Positions 43,347 through 52,688 of a stretch of 64,000 nucleotides of DNA are shown one piece after another. This DNA is from Corynebacterium hansenii. Its GTDB lineage: Bacteria > Actinomycetota > Actinomycetes > Mycobacteriales > Mycobacteriaceae. Below the pieces are notes generated by a model. It ran no database searches. It was not told the DNA's origin and saw nothing but the letters and a program-made list of their open reading frames with translations. Each line of letters starts with the position of its first letter. The first letter of the stretch is position 1. The position numbers and the translations under genes are program-made. The DNA lies in NCBI RefSeq assembly GCF_030408795.1, contig NZ_CP047211.1:558001-622000 (forward strand), in the 5' to 3' direction.

Positions 43347-43712
43347 ATGGATGAGTCCACCGTGTTCGGCGGACGTGCCGTGGGACGGGATTCGAGCGTG
43401 GGGGAGTCCCAGGTGCACGAGACGACGGCAGTCGAGCAGCCCCGCCCGCCGGTGGATTGGGCCGAAGATCTGACCGGACTTTTCGAGGCGGTCGACGAGG
43501 ATTGGCAGGAGCAGGCGCTGTGCGCCCAAACGGACCCGGAGGCGTTCTTCCCCGAGAAGGGCGGTTCCACCCGTGAGGCCAAGCGGATTTGCCGGGCCTG
43601 CGGAGTCCGCGACGAATGCCTCGAGTTCGCGTTGGCGAACGACGAGCGATTCGGAATTTGGGGAGGTCTGTCGGAGCGTGAGCGCCGCCGCCTGAAGAAG
43701 CAGATCGGGTAG
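43347..43712 (+). CDS. whiB2: WhiB2-type Fe-S transcription factor (WhcD/WhmD)
   Basis: Small [4Fe-4S]-binding regulator of cell division and septation, 121 aa. The four cluster cysteines are C59, C82, C85 and C91 (C-X22-C-X2-C-X5-C), followed by the GIWGG turn and the basic tail ERERRRLKKQIG. ATG 43347 has AGGAGG 6 nt upstream, which excludes the longer open frame starting earlier. Its 235-bp upstream gap contains the 43235 inverted repeat. A strong terminator follows. It stands where Rv3260c stands in mycobacteria. Confidence 0.95.
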   Translation: MDESTVFGGRAVGRDSSVGESQVHETTAVEQPRPPVDWAEDLTGLFEAVDEDWQEQALCAQTDPEAFFPEKGGSTREAKRICRACGVRDECLEFALANDERFGIWGGLSERERRRLKKQIG

Positions 43713-43749
43713 CGGCGCATGCAAAGGATCGCATTCGACCGAAATCGAG

Positions 43750-43775
43750 AAGACCCGGCATCGCCGGGTCTTTTT
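43750..43775 (+). terminator. Intrinsic terminator of whiB2
   Basis: AGACCCGGC-ATC-GCCGGGTCT, a perfect 9-bp stem with 3-nt loop, followed by TTTTT. The clearest rho-independent terminator in the window; the T-run on the plus strand serves whiB2. Confidence 0.92.
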
Positions 43776-43783
43776 TCGTTCCC

Positions 43784-44242
43784 CTAGAAGCCGTCGTCGT
43801 ACCCCGGGTCCACCACGGACGGGTCGATGTTCAGGTGCACCGCCACCAGGCGGGCGAGCACGTTGCGCAGCACGTCCTGCAGGTCGGACATGGTGGGCGC
43901 GCGCTTTTCGACGGGCCGGCGGAACACCACGATCCGCGGCCGCGTCGGACGGCCGAGGCGGTCCACGCCGGCGGGGATGAGGCGGCCCAGGGGAATCGGC
44001 CCATCGGCGGCGACTTCGTCGGGAAGCAGCGCGCCGGGGTGGAGGTGCATGAGCGGCACGGTGTCCACGGCGATGTCGAGGTGGGCGAGCTGGTCGTGCC
44101 AGCGGGCCTCGATCGGGGCGTATGCGTCGAGGACCGCCTGGTCGAACGCCTCGGTGCGGCTGCGCCACCGGGGGACCTCCGGGGGGAGGAGGGGGCCGCG
44201 CGGGCCGCGGCCGCGGCGCTCGATGCGACGTGAGACGTTCAT
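43784..44242 (-). CDS. Metallopeptidase-like family protein lacking HEXXH
   Basis: 152-aa protein, counterpart of Rv3259. The core GPLLPPEVPRWRSRTEAFDQAVLDAYAPIEARWHDQLAHLDIAVDTVP and ADGPIPLGRLIPAGVDRLGRPTRPRIVVFRRPVEKRA is conserved across Mycobacteriales. Related bacterial proteins are annotated as zincin-like metallopeptidases with HEXXH near the end; here that place reads RLVAVHLNID, so the zinc site is absent and catalysis is doubtful. ATG 44242 has TAGACT 8 nt upstream on its strand (leaderless); a TTG at 44251 is the alternative. It diverges from DUF3499. Confidence 0.78.
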   Translation of the reverse strand: MNVSRRIERRGRGPRGPLLPPEVPRWRSRTEAFDQAVLDAYAPIEARWHDQLAHLDIAVDTVPLMHLHPGALLPDEVAADGPIPLGRLIPAGVDRLGRPTRPRIVVFRRPVEKRAPTMSDLQDVLRNVLARLVAVHLNIDPSVVDPGYDDGF

Positions 44243-44337
44243 GGTGGCCAAGTCTATGGCCCGCCCCGCCGCGCCCGGCGAAGGCGCTCCGGGGGTGGGG
44301 CTCCCAAAACCTCAACCCAGGGTCTAGACTTTTTGGC

Positions 44338-44730
44338 GTGAGTCAATTCCGCCGCTGCTGCAGGCCGGGGTGCGGCAAGCCCGCCATCGCCACCCTGACC
44401 TACGCGTATTCCGAGTCCACCGCCGTCGTCGGGCCGCTGGCCGCCGCCAGCGAACCGCATAGCTGGGACCTGTGCGAACGCCACGCGCAGTCCATCACCG
44501 CACCGCTCGGTTGGGAGCTGGTGCGCTACGACCTGCCCGCCGAACCCGCCGAAGACGACGACCTCACCGCGCTGGCCGAGGCCGTCCGCGAGGCGGGGCG
44601 CCACGCCACCGGCCTCGTGCTCCGCGACGAAGGCGAGTCGCGCTGGACGCAGGTCGACCCCGCCCGCCACCCGTCGCGCCGCTCCGGCCGCGCGCATCTG
44701 CACGTGGTGCCCGACCCCGAGGACGGGTAG
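44338..44730 (+). CDS. DUF3499 family protein
   Basis: 130-aa conserved actinobacterial protein, counterpart of Rv3258c. The N-terminal QFRRCCRPGCGKPAIATLTYAYSESTAVVGPL with four Cys (two pairs, the second in DLCERHAQ) suggests a small zinc-binding module; the C-terminal LHVVPD is family typical. GTG 44338 has TAGACT exactly 7 nt upstream, indicating a leaderless transcript. It precedes the phosphomannomutase gene in the same direction; function unknown. Confidence 0.85.
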   Translation: MSQFRRCCRPGCGKPAIATLTYAYSESTAVVGPLAAASEPHSWDLCERHAQSITAPLGWELVRYDLPAEPAEDDDLTALAEAVREAGRHATGLVLRDEGESRWTQVDPARHPSRRSGRAHLHVVPDPEDG

Positions 44731-44781
44731 GGGTAACATTTCGCTCCTGTAAGCAGCAATCTAGGAGCGAGGACGGCACAA

Positions 44782-46161
44782 GTGACCAAGCGCAGCCGAG
44801 CGGCGATCGACGCCGTGATCAAGGCCTACGACGTTCGCGGAGTGGTCGGCGACGGCATCGACGAGGAACTCATGCGCGACGCCGGTGCGGCGTTCGGCCT
44901 GCTGATGCGCCGCGAGGGGGCGGAGCGCATCGCCATCGGCCACGACATGCGCGATTCCTCCCCGGGACTGTCCCGCGCGTTCGCGGAAGGCGCGGCGGGG
45001 CAGGGCGTCGACGTGGTGATGCTCGGCCACACGTCCACCGATGAGCTGTACTACGCGTCCGGCACGCTGGCCTGCCCCGGCGCCATGTTCACCGCCTCGC
45101 ACAACCCGGCGGAGTACAACGGCATCAAGCTGTGCCGCGCGGGCGCCCGCCCGGTGGGCCAGGAGACCGGCCTGGCGGAGATCAAGGATCTGCTGGTCAC
45201 CGGCGTCCCCGAATACGACGGCGAGGCCGGCGACATCACCGAGCGCGACGTCCTGCAGGGCTACGCGGAATTCCTGCGCGGGCTGGTGGACCTGACCGGC
45301 GGCCGCCGGCTCACCGTCGCGGTCGACGCGGGCAACGGCATGGCGGGCCTGACCGCTCCGGCCGTGCTCGGCGACGTGTGCGACGTCCGCGAGCTGTACT
45401 TCGAGCTCGACGGCACCTTCCCCAACCACGAGGCGAACCCGCTGGAACCGGCGAACCTGGTGGACCTGCAGAAGTTCACCGTCGAGCAGGGGGCGGACAT
45501 CGGCCTGGCCTTCGACGGCGACGCCGACCGCTGCTTCGTGGTGGACGAGAAGGGCGACCCGGTGTCGCCGTCGGCGATCTGCGCGCTCATCGCCACCCGC
45601 TACCTGGCCGACGACCCGGGAGCGGTGATCATCCACAACCTGATCACCTCGGCGGCGGTGCCCGAGATGGTCATCGAGTCCGGCGGCGTCCCGGTGCGCA
45701 CGCGGGTGGGGCACTCGTTCATCAAGGCGCAGATGGCGGATACGTCTGCGGTGTTCGGCGGCGAGCACTCGGCGCACTACTACTTCCGCGAGTTCTGGAA
45801 CGCCGATTCCGGCATGCTCGCCGCGCTCCACGTCCTGGCGGCGCTGGCCGAGCAGGACAAGCCGCTGAGCGAGTTCATGGCGGAGTTCGACCGCTACGAG
45901 CAGTCCGGCGAGATCAACTCGCGGCTGGGCTCGGCGGAGGAGCAGCGCGAGAAGCAGGCGAAGATCTCCGAGATCTTCGCCCCGCGCACCCGCGAGCACG
46001 ATTGGGTCGACGGCCTGACCATCGGCCTGAAGGACTCGAAGGCGTGGTTCAACGTCCGCGCGTCCAACACGGAGCCGCTGCTGCGCCTCAACGTCGAGGC
46101 CCCGACCCGCGAAGAGGTCGACGCCATCGTCGACGAGGTCCTGTCGATCATCCGCTCCTGA
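44782..46161 (+). CDS. pmmB: Phosphomannomutase/phosphoglucomutase
   Basis: Alpha-D-phosphohexomutase of 459 aa interconverting mannose 6- and 1-phosphate for GDP-mannose. The four domain landmarks are present: phosphoserine loop TASHNPAEYNGIK, metal loop DGDADRCF, sugar loop GGEHSAHYYF, phosphate-binding RASNTEPLLRLNVEA. GTG 44782 has AGGAGCGAGGA upstream. It corresponds to Rv3257c (manB) and stands before the TobH-like and manA genes. Substrate preference (mannose versus glucose) cannot be fixed by eye. Confidence 0.93.
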   Translation: MTKRSRAAIDAVIKAYDVRGVVGDGIDEELMRDAGAAFGLLMRREGAERIAIGHDMRDSSPGLSRAFAEGAAGQGVDVVMLGHTSTDELYYASGTLACPGAMFTASHNPAEYNGIKLCRAGARPVGQETGLAEIKDLLVTGVPEYDGEAGDITERDVLQGYAEFLRGLVDLTGGRRLTVAVDAGNGMAGLTAPAVLGDVCDVRELYFELDGTFPNHEANPLEPANLVDLQKFTVEQGADIGLAFDGDADRCFVVDEKGDPVSPSAICALIATRYLADDPGAVIIHNLITSAAVPEMVIESGGVPVRTRVGHSFIKAQMADTSAVFGGEHSAHYYFREFWNADSGMLAALHVLAALAEQDKPLSEFMAEFDRYEQSGEINSRLGSAEEQREKQAKISEIFAPRTREHDWVDGLTIGLKDSKAWFNVRASNTEPLLRLNVEAPTREEVDAIVDEVLSIIRS

Positions 46162-46186
46162 CCGGTTTTCCGGCATGCTTGGGGGC

Positions 46187-47182
46187 ATGGACCCGCATAG
46201 CCTGCCGTTGATCGCGGCCGCCGAGGGGCCGCACCTGCGCGCCGCCGCCTCGGCCGCCGCCGAGGGGCTCTTCGATTCCCTCCCGGAGCCCCGCGCCGTC
46301 GTCCTGATCACCAACGAATCCCGTGCCCGGTTGGCGGCGGAGGCCGTCATCGCGCTGGCCACGGACGCGAGGGCGCCGATCACCATCGCCCGGTCGCTGC
46401 CGAGGTTCGTCGGCGCCCTGGACCTGGTGTTCGTGCTCACCGACGACCCCGGCGACCCCATCGCCGAGGTACTCGCCGAAGCCGACCGCCGCGGCGCGGC
46501 CACGGTGCTCATCGATCCCGGGGAGGGGCCCGTGCGCGCCGCGGCGTCGCCGCGCACCGTCGTGGTGCCGCGGCCCGCGCTGTCCGCCGCGGGGTCCTTC
46601 TGCGGCTATCTCGGTGCCGTGCTGGGGGCGCTGACGGCGGCCCGCGTGACGGCGCTGGGGCCCGCGGCCGTGCTCGGCGACGTCGCCGATGCCGTCGACG
46701 CCGAGGCGGTGGCCTGCGCGCCGGACCGCGATCTGCTGGTCAACCCGGCCCGCCAGTGGGCGGAGTGGATGCGCGGGCACGCGGTGGTGATCGCCGGCGA
46801 GGGCGACGCGTGGCGCACGGTGGCGGAGCTGGCGGCGGCGTGGCTGCTGGATGCGGGCGTGCCCGCCCACGGCACCACGGTGTCGGACATGTTGCGCGCG
46901 TCGGTGGCGCTGGCGCCGTCGCCGGAGGCCGCGTTGGGCGACCTCTTCCACGACCCGTTGATCGATGGTCCGGCCGACGGCGGCCGGATGCTAACCTTGA
47001 GCGTCATTGCCGTGACTTCCCCGGCCGACGCGCCCTCCGTGCGCGCGCGCCTGGAGCCCTTCGATTGGGCCCGCGTGGAATGCCCCGCCGAGGAAGTCGA
47101 GGTCCGCCACCCGTTGGTGGACGTCTGCGTCACCGCGGCCCGCGTTGCCGCGGCGGCCGCTTATGTACCTGAGGAGGGATGA
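46187..47182 (+). CDS. TobH-like / SIS-domain-related protein (Rv3256c family)
   Basis: 331-aa protein lying between pmmB and manA as in mycobacteria. It has Ala-rich alpha/beta character with VLITNESRARLAAEAVIAL, TATVLIDPG and HAVVIAGEGDAWRTVAELAAAWLLDAGVPAHGTTVSDML, resembling phosphosugar isomerase-type (SIS) folds and the TobH family, but with no catalytic motif that can be named. ATG 46187 has CATGCT 7 nt upstream, favouring it over ATG 46175. Linkage to mannose metabolism is inferred from position. Confidence 0.7.
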   Translation: MDPHSLPLIAAAEGPHLRAAASAAAEGLFDSLPEPRAVVLITNESRARLAAEAVIALATDARAPITIARSLPRFVGALDLVFVLTDDPGDPIAEVLAEADRRGAATVLIDPGEGPVRAAASPRTVVVPRPALSAAGSFCGYLGAVLGALTAARVTALGPAAVLGDVADAVDAEAVACAPDRDLLVNPARQWAEWMRGHAVVIAGEGDAWRTVAELAAAWLLDAGVPAHGTTVSDMLRASVALAPSPEAALGDLFHDPLIDGPADGGRMLTLSVIAVTSPADAPSVRARLEPFDWARVECPAEEVEVRHPLVDVCVTAARVAAAAAYVPEEG

Positions 47183-47189
47183 CGGCCTG

Positions 47190-48380
47190 ATGGAGCGCAT
47201 CGACGCGGTCATTCAGTCGTACCCGTGGGGGTCGCGTACCTTGATCGCGGAGCTCATGGGGCAATCGTCGCCGTCGGCTCGGCCGCAGGCGGAGGCGTGG
47301 TTCGGCGCCCACCCGCTGGCCCCGTCGACCGTCGGCGGGCGCCCGTTGACGGAGGTCATCGCCGATGATCCGGCGGCGGCCCTCGGCCCGGCGGCGGAGC
47401 TTGCGGACGGCACGCTGCCGTTCCTGCTGAAGATCCTCGCCGCCGCCGAGCCCCTGTCGCTGCAGGCGCACCCGACGCTGGAGCAGGCGAAGGCCGGTTT
47501 CGCGGCGGAGAACGACCGCGGCATCCCGCCGACGGCGCCGCACCGCAACTACCGCGACGCGAACCACAAGCCGGAGCTGATCGTGGCCCTGACCCGCTTC
47601 CACGCGCTGGCCGGCTTCCGGCCGGTGGAGCGGACCAAGGAGCTTTTCGACGAGCTGGCGATCCCCGAGCTCGGCCACTACACGGTCATGCTCGACGCCC
47701 CGTCCCCGGTGGAGGCCCTGCGCGCGCTGTTCACCACGTGGCTGACCCTGCCCAGCCGGGTGCTGGGCGATCTGGTCGAGGCCGTGCGCGCCGCCTGCGC
47801 CGCGTACTCCGGCGGCGGCTGGGTCGGCGAGGTCGCGGCGACGACCGCGGACATCGCGGCGCGGTACCCGGGGGACCCGGGCGTGCTCGCGTCGATGCTG
47901 CTCAACCGCATCACGCTCGAGCCGGGCGAGGGCATCTACCTCGGCGCCGGCCAACTGCACGCGTACCTGTCGGGCATGGGCGTGGAGATCATGGCCAACT
48001 CCGACAACGTCCTGCGCGGTGGCCTGACGTCGAAGCACGTCGACGTCGTGGAGCTGCTGCGCGTGCTGGACTTCTCCCCGGCGGAGGACCCGGTGGTGCG
48101 CCCGGTCGTCGAGGGTGCGGTGTCGACGTATCCGACCGCCGCCCCGGAATTCCGGTTGGGGCGCGTGAGCGTGCCGGCGGGGGACTCGGTCGAGGTGCCG
48201 GAAACCGGTGCGCTGATCGTCCTCGTCGTGGAGGGGGCCGCCGAAATGTCGTCGGAATCCGGCGAGGTGCGCCTGTCCCCGGGCGGGGCGGCGTGGGTGC
48301 CGGCCGACGAGGCGCCGCGCGTGCTGCGCTCGGTCGGCGGCTCGGCCGTCGAGGCGTTCGTGGCCTCCGTGCCCGTCTAG
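47190..48380 (+). CDS. manA: Mannose-6-phosphate isomerase, class I
   Basis: Zinc enzyme (396 aa) converting fructose 6-phosphate to mannose 6-phosphate, first step toward GDP-mannose. IQSYPWGS at the start, LPFLLKILAAAEPLSLQAHPT (zinc-ligand Gln/His), YRDANHKPELI (zinc-ligand Glu) and YLGAGQLHAYLSGMGVEIMANSDNVLRGGLTSKHVDVVELLRVLDF (zinc His and signature) are complete. ATG 47190 follows GAGGAGGGA. The stop overlaps that of the leftward lipoprotein gene by 4 bp (CTAG). Confidence 0.95.
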   Translation: MERIDAVIQSYPWGSRTLIAELMGQSSPSARPQAEAWFGAHPLAPSTVGGRPLTEVIADDPAAALGPAAELADGTLPFLLKILAAAEPLSLQAHPTLEQAKAGFAAENDRGIPPTAPHRNYRDANHKPELIVALTRFHALAGFRPVERTKELFDELAIPELGHYTVMLDAPSPVEALRALFTTWLTLPSRVLGDLVEAVRAACAAYSGGGWVGEVAATTADIAARYPGDPGVLASMLLNRITLEPGEGIYLGAGQLHAYLSGMGVEIMANSDNVLRGGLTSKHVDVVELLRVLDFSPAEDPVVRPVVEGAVSTYPTAAPEFRLGRVSVPAGDSVEVPETGALIVLVVEGAAEMSSESGEVRLSPGGAAWVPADEAPRVLRSVGGSAVEAFVASVPV

Positions 48381-49132
48381 TTCCGCTCCGCGGTCGGCTC
48401 GGCGGAGCCGGACCCGGTCGGCTTCGGAGACTCGGTGGTCTCCTTGGGCTCGGTCTCGGCCGGCGTCGGCTCGGCCGGCACGATCGCGTCGGCGGGCTTG
48501 GCGGGCTTCGACGGCTTCGGAGACTCGGTGGGCTTCGGAGATTCCGTGGTTTCGGTCGGCTGCGTCGGCTCCGTCGGTTCCTTCGGCTTCTGGGTTTCGG
48601 CGGGGGTGCCCGGACGGGCCTCCTCCGTCTTTTCCCCGGGCTTTTCCTCGCCCTTGTCGCCGAACTTCCAGTCCGGCAGGCCCGGCCCGCCGATGCCCGG
48701 CGGCAGCAGCGGTTTGGGGCGCTTCGGCGTGGGCAGGGTCGGGCGCGTCGGCTCCGTCTCCTCCGAATCCTCCGGCGGGGAGGGCGGGGGAGTCGACGGG
48801 CGCGACGACGGCGGCGCCGGGGGGACGTTCGGATCCGAGGGGATCACGGCGCGCGGCGGCAGGTACGGGTCATCGGCGATGTTGCCGCGGCCCGGCTTCG
48901 GCGCGGACGGGGCGACCGTGGTGGCGCGGTCCGGGGCCTCGTTCAGGGCGGACGTCCGGGGTCGGGAGGGGCCGTCGCCGGCTCCGAGGCCGGAGTCGTC
49001 GGCGACGCGCGGGAGCTGCCCCGCGGAAGGATCGGCGTTGACGGGGCCGTCGATCGCGGAAGCGCCGGAGCACCCCGCGGTCGCGGCCGCCATGATGACG
49101 ACGATCCCGAGGCCCGCGGTCCGTGAGCGCAT
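48377..49132 (-). CDS. Pro/Thr/Glu-rich lipoprotein
   Basis: 251-aa secreted lipoprotein. The signal sequence MRSRTAGLGIVVIMAAATAGCSG has lipobox TAGC with Cys21 as the modified residue. The rest is low-complexity: Pro/Ser-rich to about residue 130, then repeats of the type TxPTETTESPKPTES and EPKETTESPKP (about residues 185-245). Such a chain would be an extended wall-spanning stalk. No enzymatic domain. The upstream gap (49133-49445) has ATAACG/GTTAAC words like those before the M23 gene. Confidence 0.82.
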   Translation of the reverse strand: MRSRTAGLGIVVIMAAATAGCSGASAIDGPVNADPSAGQLPRVADDSGLGAGDGPSRPRTSALNEAPDRATTVAPSAPKPGRGNIADDPYLPPRAVIPSDPNVPPAPPSSRPSTPPPSPPEDSEETEPTRPTLPTPKRPKPLLPPGIGGPGLPDWKFGDKGEEKPGEKTEEARPGTPAETQKPKEPTEPTQPTETTESPKPTESPKPSKPAKPADAIVPAEPTPAETEPKETTESPKPTGSGSAEPTAERN

Positions 49133-49445
49133 GTTCCCGGTCTCCCTTCAAAGTCGATGACGGTCGTGAGCGGTTGGCGAATCCCGCGGCGAACTGGACT
49201 ATTGCGCAGCAGATAACGATTCGATCACCGTTTGGGCGGTTAACTTAACACACTCGTTATGTCAGCGGTAGTGGAAGAAAGGGGAGCGGGGGAGGAATCG
49301 GCGGCGGCGGACGGGTGAATCGGGGCCGCGATGGTCGCCGTCGCGCGCCCCCGTGGGGTAGAACATCGGGGTATGGGGGCCGGGATGGCCCGCCACCGTG
49401 GGATCGCCGCGAGATCCCGTTCCGGTACCCGAAGGAGAACCGCCA
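49133..49445. other. Divergent intergenic region upstream of lipoprotein and DUF4259 genes
   Basis: 313 bp without a gene. The part nearest the lipoprotein gene is AT-richer, with ATAACG at 49213-49218, GGTTAACTTAACAC at 49238-49251 (an inverted repeat GTTA/TAAC) and GTTAT at 49256-49260. GAAGGAGAACC at 49432-49442 is the DUF4259 ribosome site. Confidence 0.5.
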
Positions 49446-49811
49446 ATGTCCACCTGGGATTCCATCATCTTCAGCAGCGATGCCGTCATAGACCTGTTCG
49501 AGGAGGTGTCGGCCCTCGAGGACGATGATCTGGCCGACGCCCTGCGGGACGCCTGCCGCCTGGCCGCGGGCGACGCCGACGACGACGAGGCCCGCGCCGG
49601 CCTCGGTGCCGCCACCGTCGCGGCGATCTGGTCGGGGGCGCCGTTCAGCGCCGGCCAGCTCGTCGACGAGTACCCCTTCATAAGGGAGGGGATCGGCGCC
49701 TGCCCCGAGGAACTGCGCGAGGCGGCGGCCGAGACGTTCGACGTTCTGGTCCCCGGCCTGACCGAGGAGGAGCAGGAGGCGGTCGAGGACTTCGCCGAGG
49801 CCGTCAACTAG
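49446..49811 (+). CDS. DUF4259 domain protein
   Basis: Small acidic cytoplasmic protein of 121 aa. The MSTWDSIIFSSDAVIDLFEEVSALEDDDLADALRDACRLA start and AATVAAIWSGAPFS match the DUF4259 pattern (W near the start, acidic helical repeats). No function is known for the family. ATG 49446 is well placed behind GAAGGAGAA. It precedes sahH by 78 bp in the same direction; a functional link is not evident. Confidence 0.65.
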   Translation: MSTWDSIIFSSDAVIDLFEEVSALEDDDLADALRDACRLAAGDADDDEARAGLGAATVAAIWSGAPFSAGQLVDEYPFIREGIGACPEELREAAAETFDVLVPGLTEEEQEAVEDFAEAVN

Positions 49812-49889
49812 CCTGGTGGGCAACCCATCGCGCGCCGACGGCGCGACATGAACGGGCGCGAATATCGCGAATAACACGGAAGAGGTCGC

Positions 49890-51343
<1,454 letters not shown>

Positions 51344-51344
<1 letters not shown>

Positions 51345-51994
51345 TGGGCTTCATCGTCGCCATCGAGGGCATCGACGGGGCCGGGAAGAACACTCTGTCG
51401 GGGGCCCTGGAAAAGAGGCTTCTCGACGCCGGCGCGTCCGTCGCAAAGCTGGGGTTCCCCGCCTACGGCCGCACCCCGTTCGCCGACTTCGCCGACGACG
51501 CCCTGCACGGCCGACTCGGCGACGTCGCCGATTCCGCCTGGGCGATGGCGCTGCTGTTCGCGCTGGACCGCCGGGACATGCGCGACGAGGTGATCGCGGC
51601 GGCCGAATCGGCCGACGTGCTCGTCCTGGACAGGTACGTCGCCTCCAACGCGGCGTACTCGTGGGGACGCACCGGCGACCGGGCGATCGTAGATTGGGTG
51701 CGCGAGCAGGAATTCGGGCGCCACGCGATGCCGGTTCCGGATCTGCAGGTGCACCTGGGCACGGGGGTGGCGGAGGCCGCCCGCCGGGCCGAGCGCCGCG
51801 AAGCCTCCGACGCCGCCCGCGTCCGCGACGCCTACGAGCGCGACGGCGGTTTGCAGGGCCGGGTCGCGGCGGCGTATTCGGACCTCGCCGCGGAATCCTG
51901 GGCGTCGCCGTGGCACGTCGCGGGGGATTCCGCGGAGGGGCTCGCGGAGCGGATCCTCGCGGACCTCGGACGGCCGATCCGCCCGGGCGGATAG
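51344..51994 (+). CDS. tmk: Thymidylate kinase
   Basis: Phosphorylates dTMP to dTDP. 216 aa: P-loop EGIDGAGKNTL, the FPAYGRTPFADF dTMP-binding region, DRYVASNAAYSWGR (DR(Y/H) motif) and the LID-like segment near RRAERREASDAARVRDAYER. It is coupled to sahH by a TGATG overlap. Copy 8 of the 11-bp word lies at 51439-51449 in its coding sequence. Its TAG stop (51992-51994) is the first half of the TAGGAT -10 box for mtrA. Confidence 0.93.
51439..51449 (+). repeat. CGTCGYAAAGC copy 8, inside tmk
   Basis: CGTCGCAAAGC encoding part of SVAKL in tmk. The protein segment aligns normally with the family, so the copy is accommodated without disruption. Confidence 0.8.
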
Positions 51995-52004
51995 GATGGG
52001 GCGC

Positions 52005-52679
52005 ATGAGTGCCAAAATCCTGGTCGTCGACGACGACCCCGCCATCGCCGAAATGCTGACCATGGTCCTCCAGCGCGAGGGCTTCGAGACCGTCGTGGTC
52101 GGCGATGGGCTGGAAGCGGTGGGGGCCGCGTCGCGCGAGCACCCGGACCTGATCCTGCTGGACCTCATGCTGCCCGGCATGGGCGGCGTCGACGTGTGCC
52201 GCAACGTCCGCGAGGAAAGCGCGGTGCCCATCATCATGCTCACCGCGAAGACCGACACCGTCGACGTGGTGCTGGGCCTGGAATCCGGCGCGGACGACTA
52301 CGTCACCAAGCCGTTCAAGCCGAAGGAGCTCGTCGCCCGCGTCCGCGCGCGCCTGCGCCGCCAGGACGACGAGCCCGGCGAGGTCATCGAGGTCGGCGAC
52401 CTGGTCATCGACGTCCCCGGCCACGCGGTGTCCCGCGGCGGCGAGGAGATCGCGCTGACCCCCCTGGAGTTCGACCTGCTGCTGGCGCTGGCCCAGCGCC
52501 CGAAGCAGGTGTTCAGCCGCGAGGAGCTGCTGGAGAAGGTGTGGGGCTACCGCCACTCCTCCGACACCAGGCTGGTCAACGTCCACGTCCAGCGCCTGCG
52601 CTCGAAGATCGAGCAGGACCCGGAGAACCCGCGCATCGTGCTGACGGTCCGCGGCGTCGGCTACAAGACCGGCGAGTAG
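52005..52679 (+). CDS. mtrA: Response regulator MtrA
   Basis: OmpR-type DNA-binding response regulator (224 aa) controlling peptidoglycan-remodelling, osmoprotection and cell-division genes. Receiver domain: acidic pocket D9-D11, phospho-acceptor Asp53 in LILLDLMLPG, Thr in MLTAKT, Lys in VTKPFKP. Winged-helix DNA-binding domain at about 130-224. ATG 52005 (MSAKILVVDDD) is chosen over ATG 51996 because TAGGAT lies 7 nt upstream and relatives start here. It is the first gene of mtrA-mtrB-lpqB. Confidence 0.97.
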   Translation: MSAKILVVDDDPAIAEMLTMVLQREGFETVVVGDGLEAVGAASREHPDLILLDLMLPGMGGVDVCRNVREESAVPIIMLTAKTDTVDVVLGLESGADDYVTKPFKPKELVARVRARLRRQDDEPGEVIEVGDLVIDVPGHAVSRGGEEIALTPLEFDLLLALAQRPKQVFSREELLEKVWGYRHSSDTRLVNVHVQRLRSKIEQDPENPRIVLTVRGVGYKTGE

Positions 52680-52688
52680 AGGGGACAC

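Noticed and set aside
49812-49889. SAH riboswitch before sahH
   Set aside because: The gap is only 78 nt and contains a single 6-bp hairpin; no pseudoknot-like arrangement could be drawn.
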